Shown: in pieces, positions 24,467 through 34,479 of the stretch
Position numbering within the stretch: position 1 is the first letter of the stretch
Layout of the letters: each line of letters opens with the position of its first letter
Assembly (NCBI RefSeq): GCF_003046185.1
Contig: NZ_PZZL01000009.1
Location: 1 to 64,000, forward strand
Length of the DNA: 64,000 nt
DNA from: Phreatobacter oligotrophus
GTDB taxonomy: Bacteria > Pseudomonadota > Alphaproteobacteria > Rhizobiales > Phreatobacteraceae
Reading direction: 5' to 3'
Translations under genes and position numbers: made by a program
Notes under the pieces: generated by a model
Told to the model about the DNA's origin: nothing
The model's input: the letters and a program-made list of their open reading frames with translations, nothing else
Databases searched by the model: none

Positions 24467-25426
24467 TCAGTCATTGTTCTCTCCCTGCTGCCACTTGCGG
24501 CGCTGCAGGCCGAACCACGAGAACAGGATGGCGGCGAGCAGGAACGGCACCATGGAGATGGCGATGGCCGCGCCCTCGCCGAGGTTCCCGCCGAGGATGC
24601 CGCGCTGGTAGGACAGCGTCGCCATCAGGTGCGTGGCGTTGACCGGTCCGCCGCGTGTCATGGCCCAGATCAGCTGGAAGTCGGTGAAGGTGAAGAGCAC
24701 CGAGAAGGTCATGACCACCGCGATGATCGGGGTGAGCAGCGGATAGGTCACATAGCGGAAGTTCTGCCACTTGGTGGCGCCGTCGAGCGTCGCGGCCTCG
24801 TAGAGCGAGGGCGACACGGTCTGCAGGCCGGCGAGCAGCGTGATGGCGATGAAGGGAATGCCACGCCAGATATTGGCGAAGATGACGACGCATTGCGCCA
24901 TGAAGGGGTCGCCCATCCAGTTGATCGGCGAGCCGCGATCGAGCAGCCCCATCTTCACCAGACCCCAGGTGATGACCGAGAACTGGGTGTCGAAGATCCA
25001 CCAGAAGGCGACCGCCGAAAGCACGGTCGGCACGATGAAGGGGATCAGCACCACCGAGCGGATGAAGGCCTTGAACGGCAGGTTGTTGTTGAGCAGCAGG
25101 GCGAGATAGAGCCCGATGGCAAACTTCACCACGGAGGCGACGAAGGTGAAGACGATGGTGAAGATCAGGGCGCGGACGAAGTCGCGGTCCTCGATCAGCC
25201 ATTCGAAGTTCTCAAGCCCGACAAAGCGCCCCTCGCGGCCGATGCGCGCATCGGTGAAGCTCATCCACAGGCCCTTGCCCAGCGGATAGACGAGGAAGAG
25301 CACGAGGAAGGCCATGGCCGGCAGCATGAACCACAGGCCGAGCCAGTTGCGGTTCACCTTGAGCCGTTCCCACGTCGAAGGCTCGCCAGGGGCGGCGTTG
25401 GTGCGGGCAATGGCGGCATCGGCCAT
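24467..25426 (-). CDS. Carbohydrate ABC transporter permease (MalF/UgpA-like)
   Basis: A 319-residue CUT1 permease. Helix 1 is at about residues 32-54 (LWFMLPAMAFLVLFLVYPLGKGLWMSF) and the EAA loop is 'LYEAATLDGATKWQNFRYVTYPLLTP'. It lies 51 bases upstream of the MalG-like partner and 81 bases after the binding-protein gene. With them and the UgpC-like ATPase it forms a complete importer. Confidence 0.93.
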   Translation of the reverse strand: MADAAIARTNAAPGEPSTWERLKVNRNWLGLWFMLPAMAFLVLFLVYPLGKGLWMSFTDARIGREGRFVGLENFEWLIEDRDFVRALIFTIVFTFVASVVKFAIGLYLALLLNNNLPFKAFIRSVVLIPFIVPTVLSAVAFWWIFDTQFSVITWGLVKMGLLDRGSPINWMGDPFMAQCVVIFANIWRGIPFIAITLLAGLQTVSPSLYEAATLDGATKWQNFRYVTYPLLTPIIAVVMTFSVLFTFTDFQLIWAMTRGGPVNATHLMATLSYQRGILGGNLGEGAAIAISMVPFLLAAILFSWFGLQRRKWQQGENND

Positions 25427-25507
25427 GGGGAACTCCGGAAGCTGGGCCGCCGGAGCCCGTGAGGGGCCCCGGCGGAAGGGAGCCGGCGGCAGAGCCGCCG
25501 GTTGGCG

Positions 25508-26824
25508 TCAGCGATAGATGCGGCGCAGCTGCCGCTCGGCGACGCGGATCGACCCTTCCAGATCCTCCTTGCCGGTGCAGAAATTGGCGAAGAGGTCGAC
25601 GACGATGAAGTCGGCGATGGCTGTCGCCGCCTTCTCGTTGATCGGGCCCTTGTAGCCGGCCGGGAAGGAGCGCTTCGCGGACTCGCGGAACACCCGGTTC
25701 TTCGGGTCCGCGGTCCAGACGGGGTTCGAGTCGTAGGCATTGAGGACGTGCGTCAGATAGCCCTGTGCCGCCTCGAGCCACGGATTGAAGTTCTCCGCCT
25801 CGAGGATGAAGGCCATGAAGGCCTTGCAGGCGTTCGGGAAGCGCGAATAGGTCATGCCGAACATCGGGAAGGCCAGCTGGATCTCCGCCGGCTTGCCGAT
25901 CGGGCCGATCGGCCAGAAGGCATGGTCCATGTCCGCAGCGATCTCACGCTGCTTGGGGTCCTGCGACGCCTTGGCGGCGGCGTAGATGGAGATGCCGTTC
26001 GCGGTGAGCGAGATTTCGCCGGAGAGGAAGGCGCGGTTGTTGTTGGAGTCGTTCCACGCCGCCGTGCCGGGGATGAAGGTGTCCCACAGCTCCTTGGCGT
26101 AACGCAGCGCCGCGCGGGTCTCGGCCGAGTTGATGGTGATGCGCTCCTGCTCGTCCACCTGAGCCGCGCCATGCGACCACAGCAGCCAGTGGGCGAAGGC
26201 ATTGCCGTCGCCGGTGGCACGGCCGAGCGGGAAGCCCGAGGGTGTGCCCTTGGCCTTCAGCGCCTTGCAGAGCTCGAGGAAGCCCTTGGTGTCCTGCGGG
26301 ACCTCATTGAAGCCCGCGGCCTTCACCTGCGAGATGCGGTAGTTGATGTAGCCGCCATTGACCGCGACCGGGATCGAGATCCACTTGCCACCGGCCTTGC
26401 CATAGGCTTCGGCCAACGGCACCCAGCCGCCATACTTCTTGCCGAGATAGTCGGCGACGTCGGAGACGTCGATGCACCTCTGCGGGAAGAGATGCGGCAC
26501 CGAATAGAGCGACCAGATGAGGTCCGGGCCGGTGCCGGTATTGGCGGCCACGGAGGCCTTCGGCTGCACGTCGTCGAAGCTCTCCGAGGAGACGTTGACG
26601 CGGACGCCCGTCGCCTGGGTGAAGGCCGCGACCATGCGGTTGAACTGGGCGTCTTCCGCCTCGACGAAGCGGCGCCAGCGCAACAGGTTGAGGGTCGCGC
26701 CCTGCTCGGGGCGGAAGGGCGAGGCCTGCGCCCAGGCCTTCGCCCAGTCGGTCAGGCCGGAGCCACCGAGGACGCCGGCTGCGGCCGCGCCCTTCATCAG
26801 CGTACGACGATTGAACACAGTCAT
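25508..26824 (-). CDS. Carbohydrate ABC transporter solute-binding protein
   Basis: A 438-residue periplasmic binding protein. The N-terminus 'NRRTLMKGAAAAGVLGG' is a classical twin-arginine signal, unusual but well known for CUT1 binding proteins. The mature part has the family pattern around 'TGPDLIWSLYSVPHLFPQRCIDVSDVADYLGKKYGGW', the hinge region. It is the most abundant component of such importers and heads the permease genes. The identity of the sugar is not visible in the sequence. Confidence 0.9.
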   Translation of the reverse strand: MTVFNRRTLMKGAAAAGVLGGSGLTDWAKAWAQASPFRPEQGATLNLLRWRRFVEAEDAQFNRMVAAFTQATGVRVNVSSESFDDVQPKASVAANTGTGPDLIWSLYSVPHLFPQRCIDVSDVADYLGKKYGGWVPLAEAYGKAGGKWISIPVAVNGGYINYRISQVKAAGFNEVPQDTKGFLELCKALKAKGTPSGFPLGRATGDGNAFAHWLLWSHGAAQVDEQERITINSAETRAALRYAKELWDTFIPGTAAWNDSNNNRAFLSGEISLTANGISIYAAAKASQDPKQREIAADMDHAFWPIGPIGKPAEIQLAFPMFGMTYSRFPNACKAFMAFILEAENFNPWLEAAQGYLTHVLNAYDSNPVWTADPKNRVFRESAKRSFPAGYKGPINEKAATAIADFIVVDLFANFCTGKEDLEGSIRVAERQLRRIYR

Positions 26825-26929
26825 GGATTGATCCTCCCGATCAGGATTCCGGAGCCCCTCTTGTGCGTGGGCTTTGCCGGCTTGTTGTGATGCGGGTTCA
26901 CCCCGCTGTTGGTCATGCTGGGACGGCGC

Positions 26930-27994
<1,065 letters not shown>

Positions 27995-28153
27995 ACACAT
28001 TCCTCCCCGGGCCGTGGCCCCTGCCTCGCGCCGCTGGCCCTTGACCCGGGCTCTGCGATCCGGTCCCGTGGGGCCGGCGCGGCATCTGGCTGTTTCTCGC
28101 AGTCAGTGTGGCATGTCGAAAAAACCGAAATCAAGTGACATCACAGGGGCGGA

Positions 28154-28177
28154 CGGTTGAAATTCAATCGGTTGAAA
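28154..28177. promoter_or_regulatory. Possible operator: nested repeats between divergent operons
   Basis: CGGTTGAAA occurs twice (28154-28162 and 28169-28177), 15 bp apart. Within this, TTGAA-A-TTCAA and TTCAA-TCGG-TTGAA form overlapping inverted repeats. It sits 51 bp before the dehydrogenase ATG and about 160 bp from the divergent ATPase gene. The arrangement suits a dimeric or tetrameric repressor such as a GntR, LacI or IclR type, but no regulator gene is adjacent except MarR at 21986. Confidence 0.4.
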
Positions 28178-28227
28178 ACTGGCGTGTGATTGCCAGTCTC
28201 ACCGGCGCCGCCCCCGAGGAGACGACG

Positions 28228-29193
28228 ATGACGAAGCCCGATCTGCTGATGACCGGTCCGATGATGCAGATGATCCAGGACCAGCTGGCTCAGCGCTTCA
28301 CGGTCCACAAGCTGTGGCTGGCCGAGGACAAGGAGGCGATGCTGCGCCAGCTCGCCCCCAGCGTCTCCGCCATCGCCTCCGGCAGCCACGTGCCCTGCGA
28401 CCCCGCCCTCATGGGCCGCTTCCCCGGCCTCAAGATCGTCTCGTCCTTCGGCGTTGGCTACGACCACGTGGACGCCGCCTGGGCTGGCAAGAATGGCATC
28501 GTCGTCACCAACACGCCCGATGTCCTCAACGAGGAGGTGGCCGACACCGCCCTCGGCCTGCTGCTCTGCACGGTGCGCCAGTTCCCGCAGACCGACCGTT
28601 ATCTGCGCGCCGGCAAGTGGCTCGAGAAGCCCTATCCGCTGACCGGAACGCTGCGCGACCGCAAGGTCGGCATCCTCGGCCTCGGCCGCATCGGCAAGGC
28701 CATCGCCAAGCGGCTCGAGGCCTTCGGCGTGCCGGTCGTCTACCATGGCCGCACCGAGCAGAAGGACGTGGCCTATCGCTACTATCCCTCGCTGGTCGAC
28801 ATGGCCAAGGACGTCAATGTCCTGCTCATCGTCGCGCCTGGCGGTGCGTCGACCCATCGCATCGTCAATGCCGAGGTGCTCAAGGCGCTCGGTCCCGACG
28901 GCATCCTGATCAATGTCGGCCGCGGCTCCGTCGTGGACGAGCCGGCGCTGATCGAGGCGCTCAAGGCCAAGACCATTCTCTCCGCAGGCCTCGACGTCTT
29001 CGAGGACGAGCCGCGCGTGCCGGCCGAGCTCATCGGCATGGACCACGTGGTGCTCTTCCCCCATGTCGGCTCGGCCTCGGTCCACACCCGCAACGCCATG
29101 GCGCAACTGGTCGTCGACAATCTCGTCGCCTTTGCCGACGGCAAGGGGCCGCTGACCCCCGTCGCCGAGACGCCCTGGCCGCCGCAGGCCTGA
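28228..29193 (+). CDS. D-2-hydroxyacid dehydrogenase (hydroxypyruvate/glyoxylate reductase-like)
   Basis: A 321-residue NAD(P)-dependent dehydrogenase. The Rossmann motif is 'RKVGILGLGRIGKAIAKRL', the catalytic Arg is in 'VGRGSVVDEPAL', the Glu in 'VFEDEPRVP', and the His in 'LFPHVGSAS'. Members reduce glyoxylate or hydroxypyruvate, or oxidise D-2-hydroxy acids. GAGGAG upstream fixes the ATG at 28228. It diverges from the sugar-type ABC importer and, with the LtnD-like enzyme at the other end of the block, suggests catabolism of a sugar acid. Confidence 0.9.
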   Translation: MTKPDLLMTGPMMQMIQDQLAQRFTVHKLWLAEDKEAMLRQLAPSVSAIASGSHVPCDPALMGRFPGLKIVSSFGVGYDHVDAAWAGKNGIVVTNTPDVLNEEVADTALGLLLCTVRQFPQTDRYLRAGKWLEKPYPLTGTLRDRKVGILGLGRIGKAIAKRLEAFGVPVVYHGRTEQKDVAYRYYPSLVDMAKDVNVLLIVAPGGASTHRIVNAEVLKALGPDGILINVGRGSVVDEPALIEALKAKTILSAGLDVFEDEPRVPAELIGMDHVVLFPHVGSASVHTRNAMAQLVVDNLVAFADGKGPLTPVAETPWPPQA

Positions 29194-29213
29194 TGCGCAG
29201 GGTCCGAGGCGGT

Positions 29214-29663
29214 TCAGGCCGCCTCGACCACCAGCGTTGCGCCATCGAGCGCGGCCACCCGGACACGGCGTCCGGCCGCAAGATCCGGGCCGGTCACCAC
29301 CCAGACGGAATCGGCGAGCCGGATGCGGCCGCGGCCAGCTTGGATCGGCTCCTCCAGCACGAATTCACGCCCGACGAGAGCCTCCGACCGGCGGTTGAGG
29401 TCCGGCCGGTCGCTGGGCGCTTCGCTGCTCGCCCGCGCGACCTTGAACCAGCCATAGAGGCTGAAGAGCGCCAGCACGGCGAAGACGGCGAACTGCACCT
29501 GCCATGGCGCCGGAACCACGAGGAACAGCAGGCCGGTCAGCGCCGCGGCGCCGCCCAGCCAGATGAGCACGTAGCCCGGAACGAGGATTTCCGCCGCCAT
29601 GAGCACGGCGGCGGCGACGATCCAGCTCCAGGCGCCCCAGGAGGCGAGGGTCGCGACGATCAT
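29214..29663 (-). CDS. NfeD-family membrane protein
   Basis: A 149-residue NfeD1b-type protein with two or three membrane helices (WIVAAAVLMAAEILVPGYVLIWLGGAAALTGLLFLVV, then VQFAVFAVLALFSLYGWFKVA). A C-terminal OB-fold domain follows (about 90-149), with the family motif 'LVGREFVLEEPIQAGRGRIRLADSVW'. NfeD proteins work with SPFH/stomatin partners in membrane organisation. The ATG is one base from the stop of the SPFH gene upstream, the usual NfeD-SPFH operon. Confidence 0.92.
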   Translation of the reverse strand: MIVATLASWGAWSWIVAAAVLMAAEILVPGYVLIWLGGAAALTGLLFLVVPAPWQVQFAVFAVLALFSLYGWFKVARASSEAPSDRPDLNRRSEALVGREFVLEEPIQAGRGRIRLADSVWVVTGPDLAAGRRVRVAALDGATLVVEAA

Positions 29664-29664
29664 C

Positions 29665-30642
29665 TCAGCCCCCCGTGCTCGGAACTGAACCGCCGCGGGC
29701 GGGCGGACGGGCCACGGCGTCCGGGCCGAAGGCCGCCTTGGCGATCTCGCCGATGCCGGCCAGCGAGCCGAGGATCTGCGTCGTCTCGGCAGGCAGGATC
29801 AGCGTCTTCTGGTTGGGCGAGGTGGCAAGCGATTCCAGCGCCTTCAGATATTTCTCTGCGATGAAGTAGTTCACCGACAGCGCGTTGCCGCCGGCAATCG
29901 CCGCCGACAGCATCTCCGTTGCCTTGGCCTCGGCCTGCGCCAGGCGCTCGCGCGCCTCGGCGTCGCGGAAGGCCGCTTCGCGCCGGCCTTCGGCCTCGAG
30001 GATCTGCGACTGCTTCTCGCCCTCGGCACGCAGGATCTCCGACTGCCGCTGGCCCTCGGCCTCGAGGATCACCGCGCGCTTCTCGCGCTCGGCCTTCATC
30101 TGCCGGCCCATGGCGGCGACCAGGTCGTTCGGCGGGGCAATGTCCTTGATCTCGATGCGGGTGACCTTCACGCCCCAGGGCGAGGCGGCCTGGTCCACCA
30201 CCCGCAAGAGGCTCTCGTTGATGGCGTCGCGGTTCGACAAGAGGGCGTCGAGGTCCATCGAGCCCATCACCGTGCGGATATTCGTCATGGCGAGGTTCAT
30301 CAGCGAGGCGTCGAGCCGCGTCACCTCGTAGGAGGCGCGGGCGGGGTCGAGCACCTGGAAGAACATGATGCCGTCCACTGTGACCTTGGCATTGTCCTTG
30401 GTGATGACCTCCTGGCTCTGCACGTCGAGCATCTGCTCCATCACGTTCACCTTCTGGCCGATGCGGTCGATGAACGGGATGATGAGTTGGAGGCCGGGGG
30501 TCAGGGTACGCGTGTAGCGGCCGAAGCGTTCGACCGTCCATTGGTAGCCCTGCGGCACCGTCTTGATGCCGGCGAAGAGGAACAGGACGACGAGGACGAC
30601 GATGCCGATCAGGGCGATGTCGCTGCCGACGAACGGGAACAT
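29665..30642 (-). CDS. SPFH/Band 7 membrane protein (QmcA/stomatin-like)
   Basis: A 325-residue SPFH protein. An N-terminal membrane anchor (LIGIVVLVVLFLFAGI) leads into the Band 7 domain (about 27-190: 'VPQGYQWTVERFGRYTRTLTPGLQLIIPFIDRI'). A long coiled coil rich in Ala/Glu repeats follows (about 190-245: RQSEILRAEGEKQSQILEAEG). These form oligomeric rings that scaffold membrane microdomains and hold FtsH-type proteases. Paired with the NfeD gene directly downstream. Confidence 0.93.
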   Translation of the reverse strand: MFPFVGSDIALIGIVVLVVLFLFAGIKTVPQGYQWTVERFGRYTRTLTPGLQLIIPFIDRIGQKVNVMEQMLDVQSQEVITKDNAKVTVDGIMFFQVLDPARASYEVTRLDASLMNLAMTNIRTVMGSMDLDALLSNRDAINESLLRVVDQAASPWGVKVTRIEIKDIAPPNDLVAAMGRQMKAEREKRAVILEAEGQRQSEILRAEGEKQSQILEAEGRREAAFRDAEARERLAQAEAKATEMLSAAIAGGNALSVNYFIAEKYLKALESLATSPNQKTLILPAETTQILGSLAGIGEIAKAAFGPDAVARPPARGGSVPSTGG

Positions 30643-30761
30643 CAGGAGGGACTCCGTCAGGGAGAGAGGCTGGCGCGCCAGGGGGATCCTCGCACTCCAT
30701 CATCGGGATGTTGCCTCGCGATTGCGTCACGGCCGCGGCGGTGTTTCGAACCGCCGTGTTT

Positions 30762-30779
30762 TTGCGAATGCTTCGCAAT
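30762..30779. promoter_or_regulatory. Metal-regulator box, copy 1 (Mur/Fur-like)
   Basis: TTGCGAATGCTTCGCAAT contains the inverted repeat TGCGAA-TGC-TTCGCA. It lies about 85 bp before the binding-protein gene and is directly followed by TTGACA (30781-30786), a good -35 box. Its layout matches copy 2. Confidence 0.5.
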
Positions 30780-30811
30780 CTTGACAGAAGGCCCTCGCCG
30801 CCCCACTCTCT

Positions 30812-30829
30812 TTGCAAATGAGTTGCAAC
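30812..30829. promoter_or_regulatory. Metal-regulator box, copy 2 (Mur/Fur-like)
   Basis: TTGCAAATGAGTTGCAAC contains TTGCAA-ATGAG-TTGCAA and aligns with copy 1 at 13 of 18 positions. The TTGCAAAT half-site resembles the manganese-responsive (Mur) sequences described for rhizobial sitABCD promoters. It covers the expected start-site region, so binding would repress the importer. Confidence 0.55.
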
Positions 30830-30862
30830 AGCGGTGCGTGATCGCCCCGCCGAGGTGATGCC

Positions 30863-31840
30863 ATGCAGTCCCTGACCCGTCGCAGCCTCTTCGCCTCCGC
30901 CGCCCTTGCGGCGCTGGCGCCCGGCATCAGCGCCCGTGACGCCCTGGCCCAGGCCGCGCCCACGCGCCTGTCCATCGTCACCACCACCGCGATGCTCGCC
31001 GATGCCGTGCGGATGCTCGCCGGCGACCAGGTCCGTGTCGAGGCGCTGATGGGCGAGGGCGTCGATCCGCATCTCTACCGCCCGACCCGCGCCGACATCG
31101 TCAAGCTGACCCAGGCCGACATGGTGATCGCCCATGGTCTCGGCCTGGAGGCGCAGTTCCGCGAGACCTTCCGCCAGATCGCCCGCCGCCGCGCCCCGGT
31201 CATGGCCGCCGAGTCCATCCCGAAGGACCAGCTGCTGAAGGACGAGGAGGTCGCCGACAAGCCCGACCCGCATGTCTGGATGGACCCGAAGCTCTGGATC
31301 ACCGTGGTGCGCGCCGTCTCCGAAGCCCTCGCCGCCGCCGATATCCAGGGGCGCCGCAAGGTGACGCCCGATCTTTCCCCGACCGTCGCGAAGCTCGAGG
31401 CGCTGGCCACCTATGCCGGCCAGGTCCTGGCGTCGGTCGCGCCGGAGCGGCGGATGCTGGTCACGGCCCATGACGCGTTCAGCTATCTCGCCCGTGCCTA
31501 TGGCCTCGAGGTCCATGGCATCCAGGGACTGTCGACCGAGAGCGAAGCGGGCCTGCGCGCCATCGAGGCGACCGTGGACCTGATCGTCAGTCGCAGGATC
31601 CCCGCCGTCTTTGTCGAGAGCTCCGTCTCCGACCGCAACATCCGCGCCGTGATCGAGGGCGCGGCCCGTCGCGGCCACCGCGTCACCATCGGCGCCGAAC
31701 TGTTCTCCGATGCCATGGGCAAGCCCGGCACCTATGAGGGCACCTATCTCGGCATGATCGACCACAACGTCACCGCCATCGCCCGCGCGCTCGGCGGCAC
31801 CGCTCCCGAAAAGGGCATGTCCGGCCGGCTCACCGGCTGA
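30863..31840 (+). CDS. Mn/Zn-type ABC transporter binding protein (ZnuA/SitA/TroA family)
   Basis: A 325-residue cluster A-I metal-binding protein. A Tat-like signal (TRRSLFASAALAALAPG) leads to cleavage near residue 30. Metal ligands are visible as His in 'GVDPHLYRPT', His in 'KPDPHVWMDPKLW', His in 'MLVTAHDAFSYLARAYGLE' and a later Glu/Asp ('VFVESSVS'). There is no His-rich loop of the kind found in many ZnuA proteins, which together with two permease genes favours manganese (Sit/Mnt type) over zinc. GAGGTGA lies five bases before the ATG. It is the first gene of a four-gene operon behind the two metal-regulator boxes. Confidence 0.9.
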   Translation: MQSLTRRSLFASAALAALAPGISARDALAQAAPTRLSIVTTTAMLADAVRMLAGDQVRVEALMGEGVDPHLYRPTRADIVKLTQADMVIAHGLGLEAQFRETFRQIARRRAPVMAAESIPKDQLLKDEEVADKPDPHVWMDPKLWITVVRAVSEALAAADIQGRRKVTPDLSPTVAKLEALATYAGQVLASVAPERRMLVTAHDAFSYLARAYGLEVHGIQGLSTESEAGLRAIEATVDLIVSRRIPAVFVESSVSDRNIRAVIEGAARRGHRVTIGAELFSDAMGKPGTYEGTYLGMIDHNVTAIARALGGTAPEKGMSGRLTG

Positions 31841-31861
31841 TAGGCTCGGGGGATCTTGGAC

Positions 31862-32620
31862 ATGCTCGCCATCACGCCTCCTGCCACCGCCGCCGGTCTC
31901 GACGATCGTCTCGCCGTCGAGGGCCTGTCCGTCGCCTATCGCGGCGTCCCGGCGCTGGAAGACATCACCTGGGCCGCACCGGCGAGCGGCCTGACCGCCA
32001 TTGTCGGGCCGAACGGCGCCGGCAAGTCGACCCTGCTCAAGGCCATTCTGGGCCTCGTCCCTTCCACCGGCCGCGCCACGATCGGCGGCCGCCCCGTCGC
32101 GGAGCGGCGCGAAACCACGGCCTATGTGCCGCAACGCGCCTCGGTGGACTGGGATTTCCCAGCGACCGCCCTCGATGTCGTTCTCCAGGGCATGGTGCGC
32201 GAAGCTGGCTGGCTGCGCGGCTATGGTCGCGCCCGCCGCGACCGCGCCATGGCGCTGCTGGACCGCGTTGGCCTCGCCGACCTCGCCTCCCGCCAGATCG
32301 GCCAGATGTCGGGCGGCCAGCAGCAGCGCGTCTTCCTCGCCCGTGGCCTGGCTCGCGACGCCCGCATCCTCTTCCTCGACGAACCGCTGGCCGGCGTCGA
32401 CGCAGCGTCCGAAAGCATCATCCTCGATGTCTTCGACGCGCTGGATCGCGAAGGCCGCCTCGTCGTCTGCGTCCACCACGACCTCGGCACGGTCGCGGAG
32501 CGCTTCTCCGACGTTCTCGTGCTCAACCGGAAGATCATCGCAGCCGGTTCGGTTGCGAGCGCTTTCACCCCGGAGATCCTGGCGCGCGCCTACGGCGTGC
32601 CGCTGGCCGCCCGGTCATGA
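31862..32620 (+). CDS. Mn/Zn-type ABC transporter ATPase
   Basis: A 252-residue ATPase with Walker A GPNGAGKSTLLKA, signature MSGGQQQRVFLARGLA and Walker B ILFLDEPLAGVD, and the H-loop in 'VCVHHDLGTV'. 'AYVPQRASVDWDFPATALDVVLQG' is typical of the manganese/zinc (MntB/SitB/ZnuC) subfamily. The ATG at 31862 is preferred to the TTG two codons before it. Its stop overlaps the start of the first permease (ATGA). Confidence 0.93.
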   Translation: MLAITPPATAAGLDDRLAVEGLSVAYRGVPALEDITWAAPASGLTAIVGPNGAGKSTLLKAILGLVPSTGRATIGGRPVAERRETTAYVPQRASVDWDFPATALDVVLQGMVREAGWLRGYGRARRDRAMALLDRVGLADLASRQIGQMSGGQQQRVFLARGLARDARILFLDEPLAGVDAASESIILDVFDALDREGRLVVCVHHDLGTVAERFSDVLVLNRKIIAAGSVASAFTPEILARAYGVPLAARS

Positions 32621-33489
32621 ATCTCCTGGCGGGCCTCGGCTTCAACACCGTCGTCGTGATGGTCGGCGTCGCGGCGCTCGGTTGCGCGGCGGGAGCCGCC
32701 GGCACTTTCGCCATGCTCCGCCGCAAGGCGCTCGTCTCCGATGCCGTCGCCCACGGCACCTTGCCCGGCATTGCTGGAGCCTTTCTCCTCGCCGCCCTGC
32801 TCGGCCGCGCGCCGCGCGAGGCCGCCTGGCTCATGGGCGGCGCGGCGATTGCCGCCATCCTCTCCCTCGCCGCCATCGAGTGGCTGGCACGCCGCCCGCG
32901 CATCGGCCACGACACCGCCACGGCGGCTGTGCTGGCCTGTGGTTTCGGCCTCGGTCTGGCGCTCATGTCGGTGGTTCAGACGCTCTCCGTCGGCAGTCAG
33001 GCCGGCCTCGAGCAGCTTCTCTTCGGATCGGCGGCGGGCATGCTGCCCGGAGAAGCCTGGCTGATGGGTGGCCTTGCCGTCCTCGTCCTCGCCGTCATCG
33101 GGCTCGTGCTCAAGGAGCTCTCCACTGTCGCCTTCGATCCGGATTTCGCCGCGACCATCGGTCTGCCCGTCGCCCGGCTCGATGCGCTCGTGGCGCTCCT
33201 CTGCGCCAGCGTCGTGGTGGCGGCCCTGCCCATCGCCGGCTTCGTCCTGGCCGTCGCCCTCGTCGTCATCCCGCCGGCCGCCGCCCGCTTCTGGAGCGAC
33301 CGGGCCGGGGTTGTCGTGGTGCTCGCTGCCGCCATCGGCTCGGCCTCCGCGCTTGCCGGCGCGGCGCTCTCGGCCATCCTGACCGACACGCCGACCGGTC
33401 CCGCCATCGTCCTTGTCGCGGCGCTGTTCTTTACCGTCAGCCTCTTTTTTGGCCGCGCCCGCGGTCTGCTCGCGGGGGGCGCGGCATGA
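32617..33489 (+). CDS. Mn/Zn-type ABC transporter permease 1
   Basis: A 290-residue permease of the ABC-3 family with about eight membrane helices. The cytoplasmic 'VSDAVAHGTLPGIAGAFLL' resembles the family's 'SHAVLPGI' motif, and the helix 'LPIAGFVLAVALVVIPPAAARFWSD' is also characteristic. It overlaps both neighbours by four bases, so ATPase, permease 1 and permease 2 are translationally coupled. Two different permeases per system is the MntABCD/SitABCD layout. Confidence 0.92.
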   Translation: MNLLAGLGFNTVVVMVGVAALGCAAGAAGTFAMLRRKALVSDAVAHGTLPGIAGAFLLAALLGRAPREAAWLMGGAAIAAILSLAAIEWLARRPRIGHDTATAAVLACGFGLGLALMSVVQTLSVGSQAGLEQLLFGSAAGMLPGEAWLMGGLAVLVLAVIGLVLKELSTVAFDPDFAATIGLPVARLDALVALLCASVVVAALPIAGFVLAVALVVIPPAAARFWSDRAGVVVVLAAAIGSASALAGAALSAILTDTPTGPAIVLVAALFFTVSLFFGRARGLLAGGAA

Positions 33490-34379
33490 GCGAGTTCTGG
33501 ACCATCGATTTCGTGCCGCTTCTTGCCGCCGGCCTGTCGGCGCTGGCTTGCGCCCTGGTTGGCAACCTGCTGGTGCTGACCCGCCGCGCCATGGCGGCTG
33601 ATGCGCTGAGCCATGCCATTGTGCCCGGTGTGGTCATCGCCGTGGCGCTGGCGGGCGTTGCCGGCAGCGTCGTCGTGCTGATCGGTGGCATCGCCAGCGC
33701 CTTTGCGGCTTCTGCCCTTGTCGCCTTCCTCGTGCGCGCCGGCCGGGTCGAGCCGGGGACCGCGCTCGGCGTCGTCTTTACGACCTTCTTCGCCTTCGGC
33801 GTCCTGGTGCTGGAATGGTCGGGCCTCGCCCGTACCGGCTTTGACGTTCATCACGTCATCACCGGCTATCTCGAAGGGCTGATCTGGGTCGGGGCCGAGG
33901 GCGGCGATGGTGGCCTGCTTGCGACCGTCGCGACCCTGCCGCCGGTGGTCTTCGAACTGGCGCTCGTGCTGGTGCTTGTCGTCGCCATCCTGGCGATCTT
34001 CCGCAAGGAACTGGCCCTCCTCGCCTTCGATCCCGTCTTCGCGCGCGCGAGCGGCCTGCCGGTCGGCCTGCTGGAGGCCGCTCTCCTCACCGCCACGGCG
34101 CTCGCCTGCACCGCCGCCTTCAAGTCCGTCGGCGTCGTTCTCGCGGTCGCGATGATCGTTTGCCCGGCGGCGACCGCACGGCTCCTGACACAGCGCCTGT
34201 CGACGCAGGTGGCGCTCTCCGCCGCCATCGCGCTCGGCACCGTGCTGTTCGGCTATGCCGCGGCCATTCTCGCGCCCCGCGCTGTCGGCTCGGCTCTCGC
34301 CCTCAACGCTGCCGGCACGATCGGCGCCATGGCGGGCCTGCTCCTCGCCGGCACGGCGCTCATCCGGGCCCGTGCCTGA
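33486..34379 (+). CDS. Mn/Zn-type ABC transporter permease 2
   Basis: A 297-residue ABC-3 family permease with 'MAADALSHAIVPGVVIAVALAG' in the family position and eight or nine membrane helices ending in 'GTIGAMAGLLLAGTALI'. It starts inside the stop of permease 1 (ATGA at 33486). It probably forms a heterodimer with permease 1. Its reading frame happens to stay open backwards through the two upstream genes, an effect of high GC. Confidence 0.92.
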   Translation: MSEFWTIDFVPLLAAGLSALACALVGNLLVLTRRAMAADALSHAIVPGVVIAVALAGVAGSVVVLIGGIASAFAASALVAFLVRAGRVEPGTALGVVFTTFFAFGVLVLEWSGLARTGFDVHHVITGYLEGLIWVGAEGGDGGLLATVATLPPVVFELALVLVLVVAILAIFRKELALLAFDPVFARASGLPVGLLEAALLTATALACTAAFKSVGVVLAVAMIVCPAATARLLTQRLSTQVALSAAIALGTVLFGYAAAILAPRAVGSALALNAAGTIGAMAGLLLAGTALIRARA

Positions 34380-34479
34380 AACTTCAAAATCCATCGGCCC
34401 CGCGGCGGCGTAACTGCTTCCCACACATCCGTTTCGGGCGTATCACGCGCCCAGCGAGATCACCCAGCCGCGAGATCCC

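Noticed and set aside
29660-32479. A 939-codon minus-strand frame
   Set aside because: It is antisense to the metal importer genes; its right part shadows the SPFH gene in another frame. Composition is His/Gly/Asp-rich without domains.
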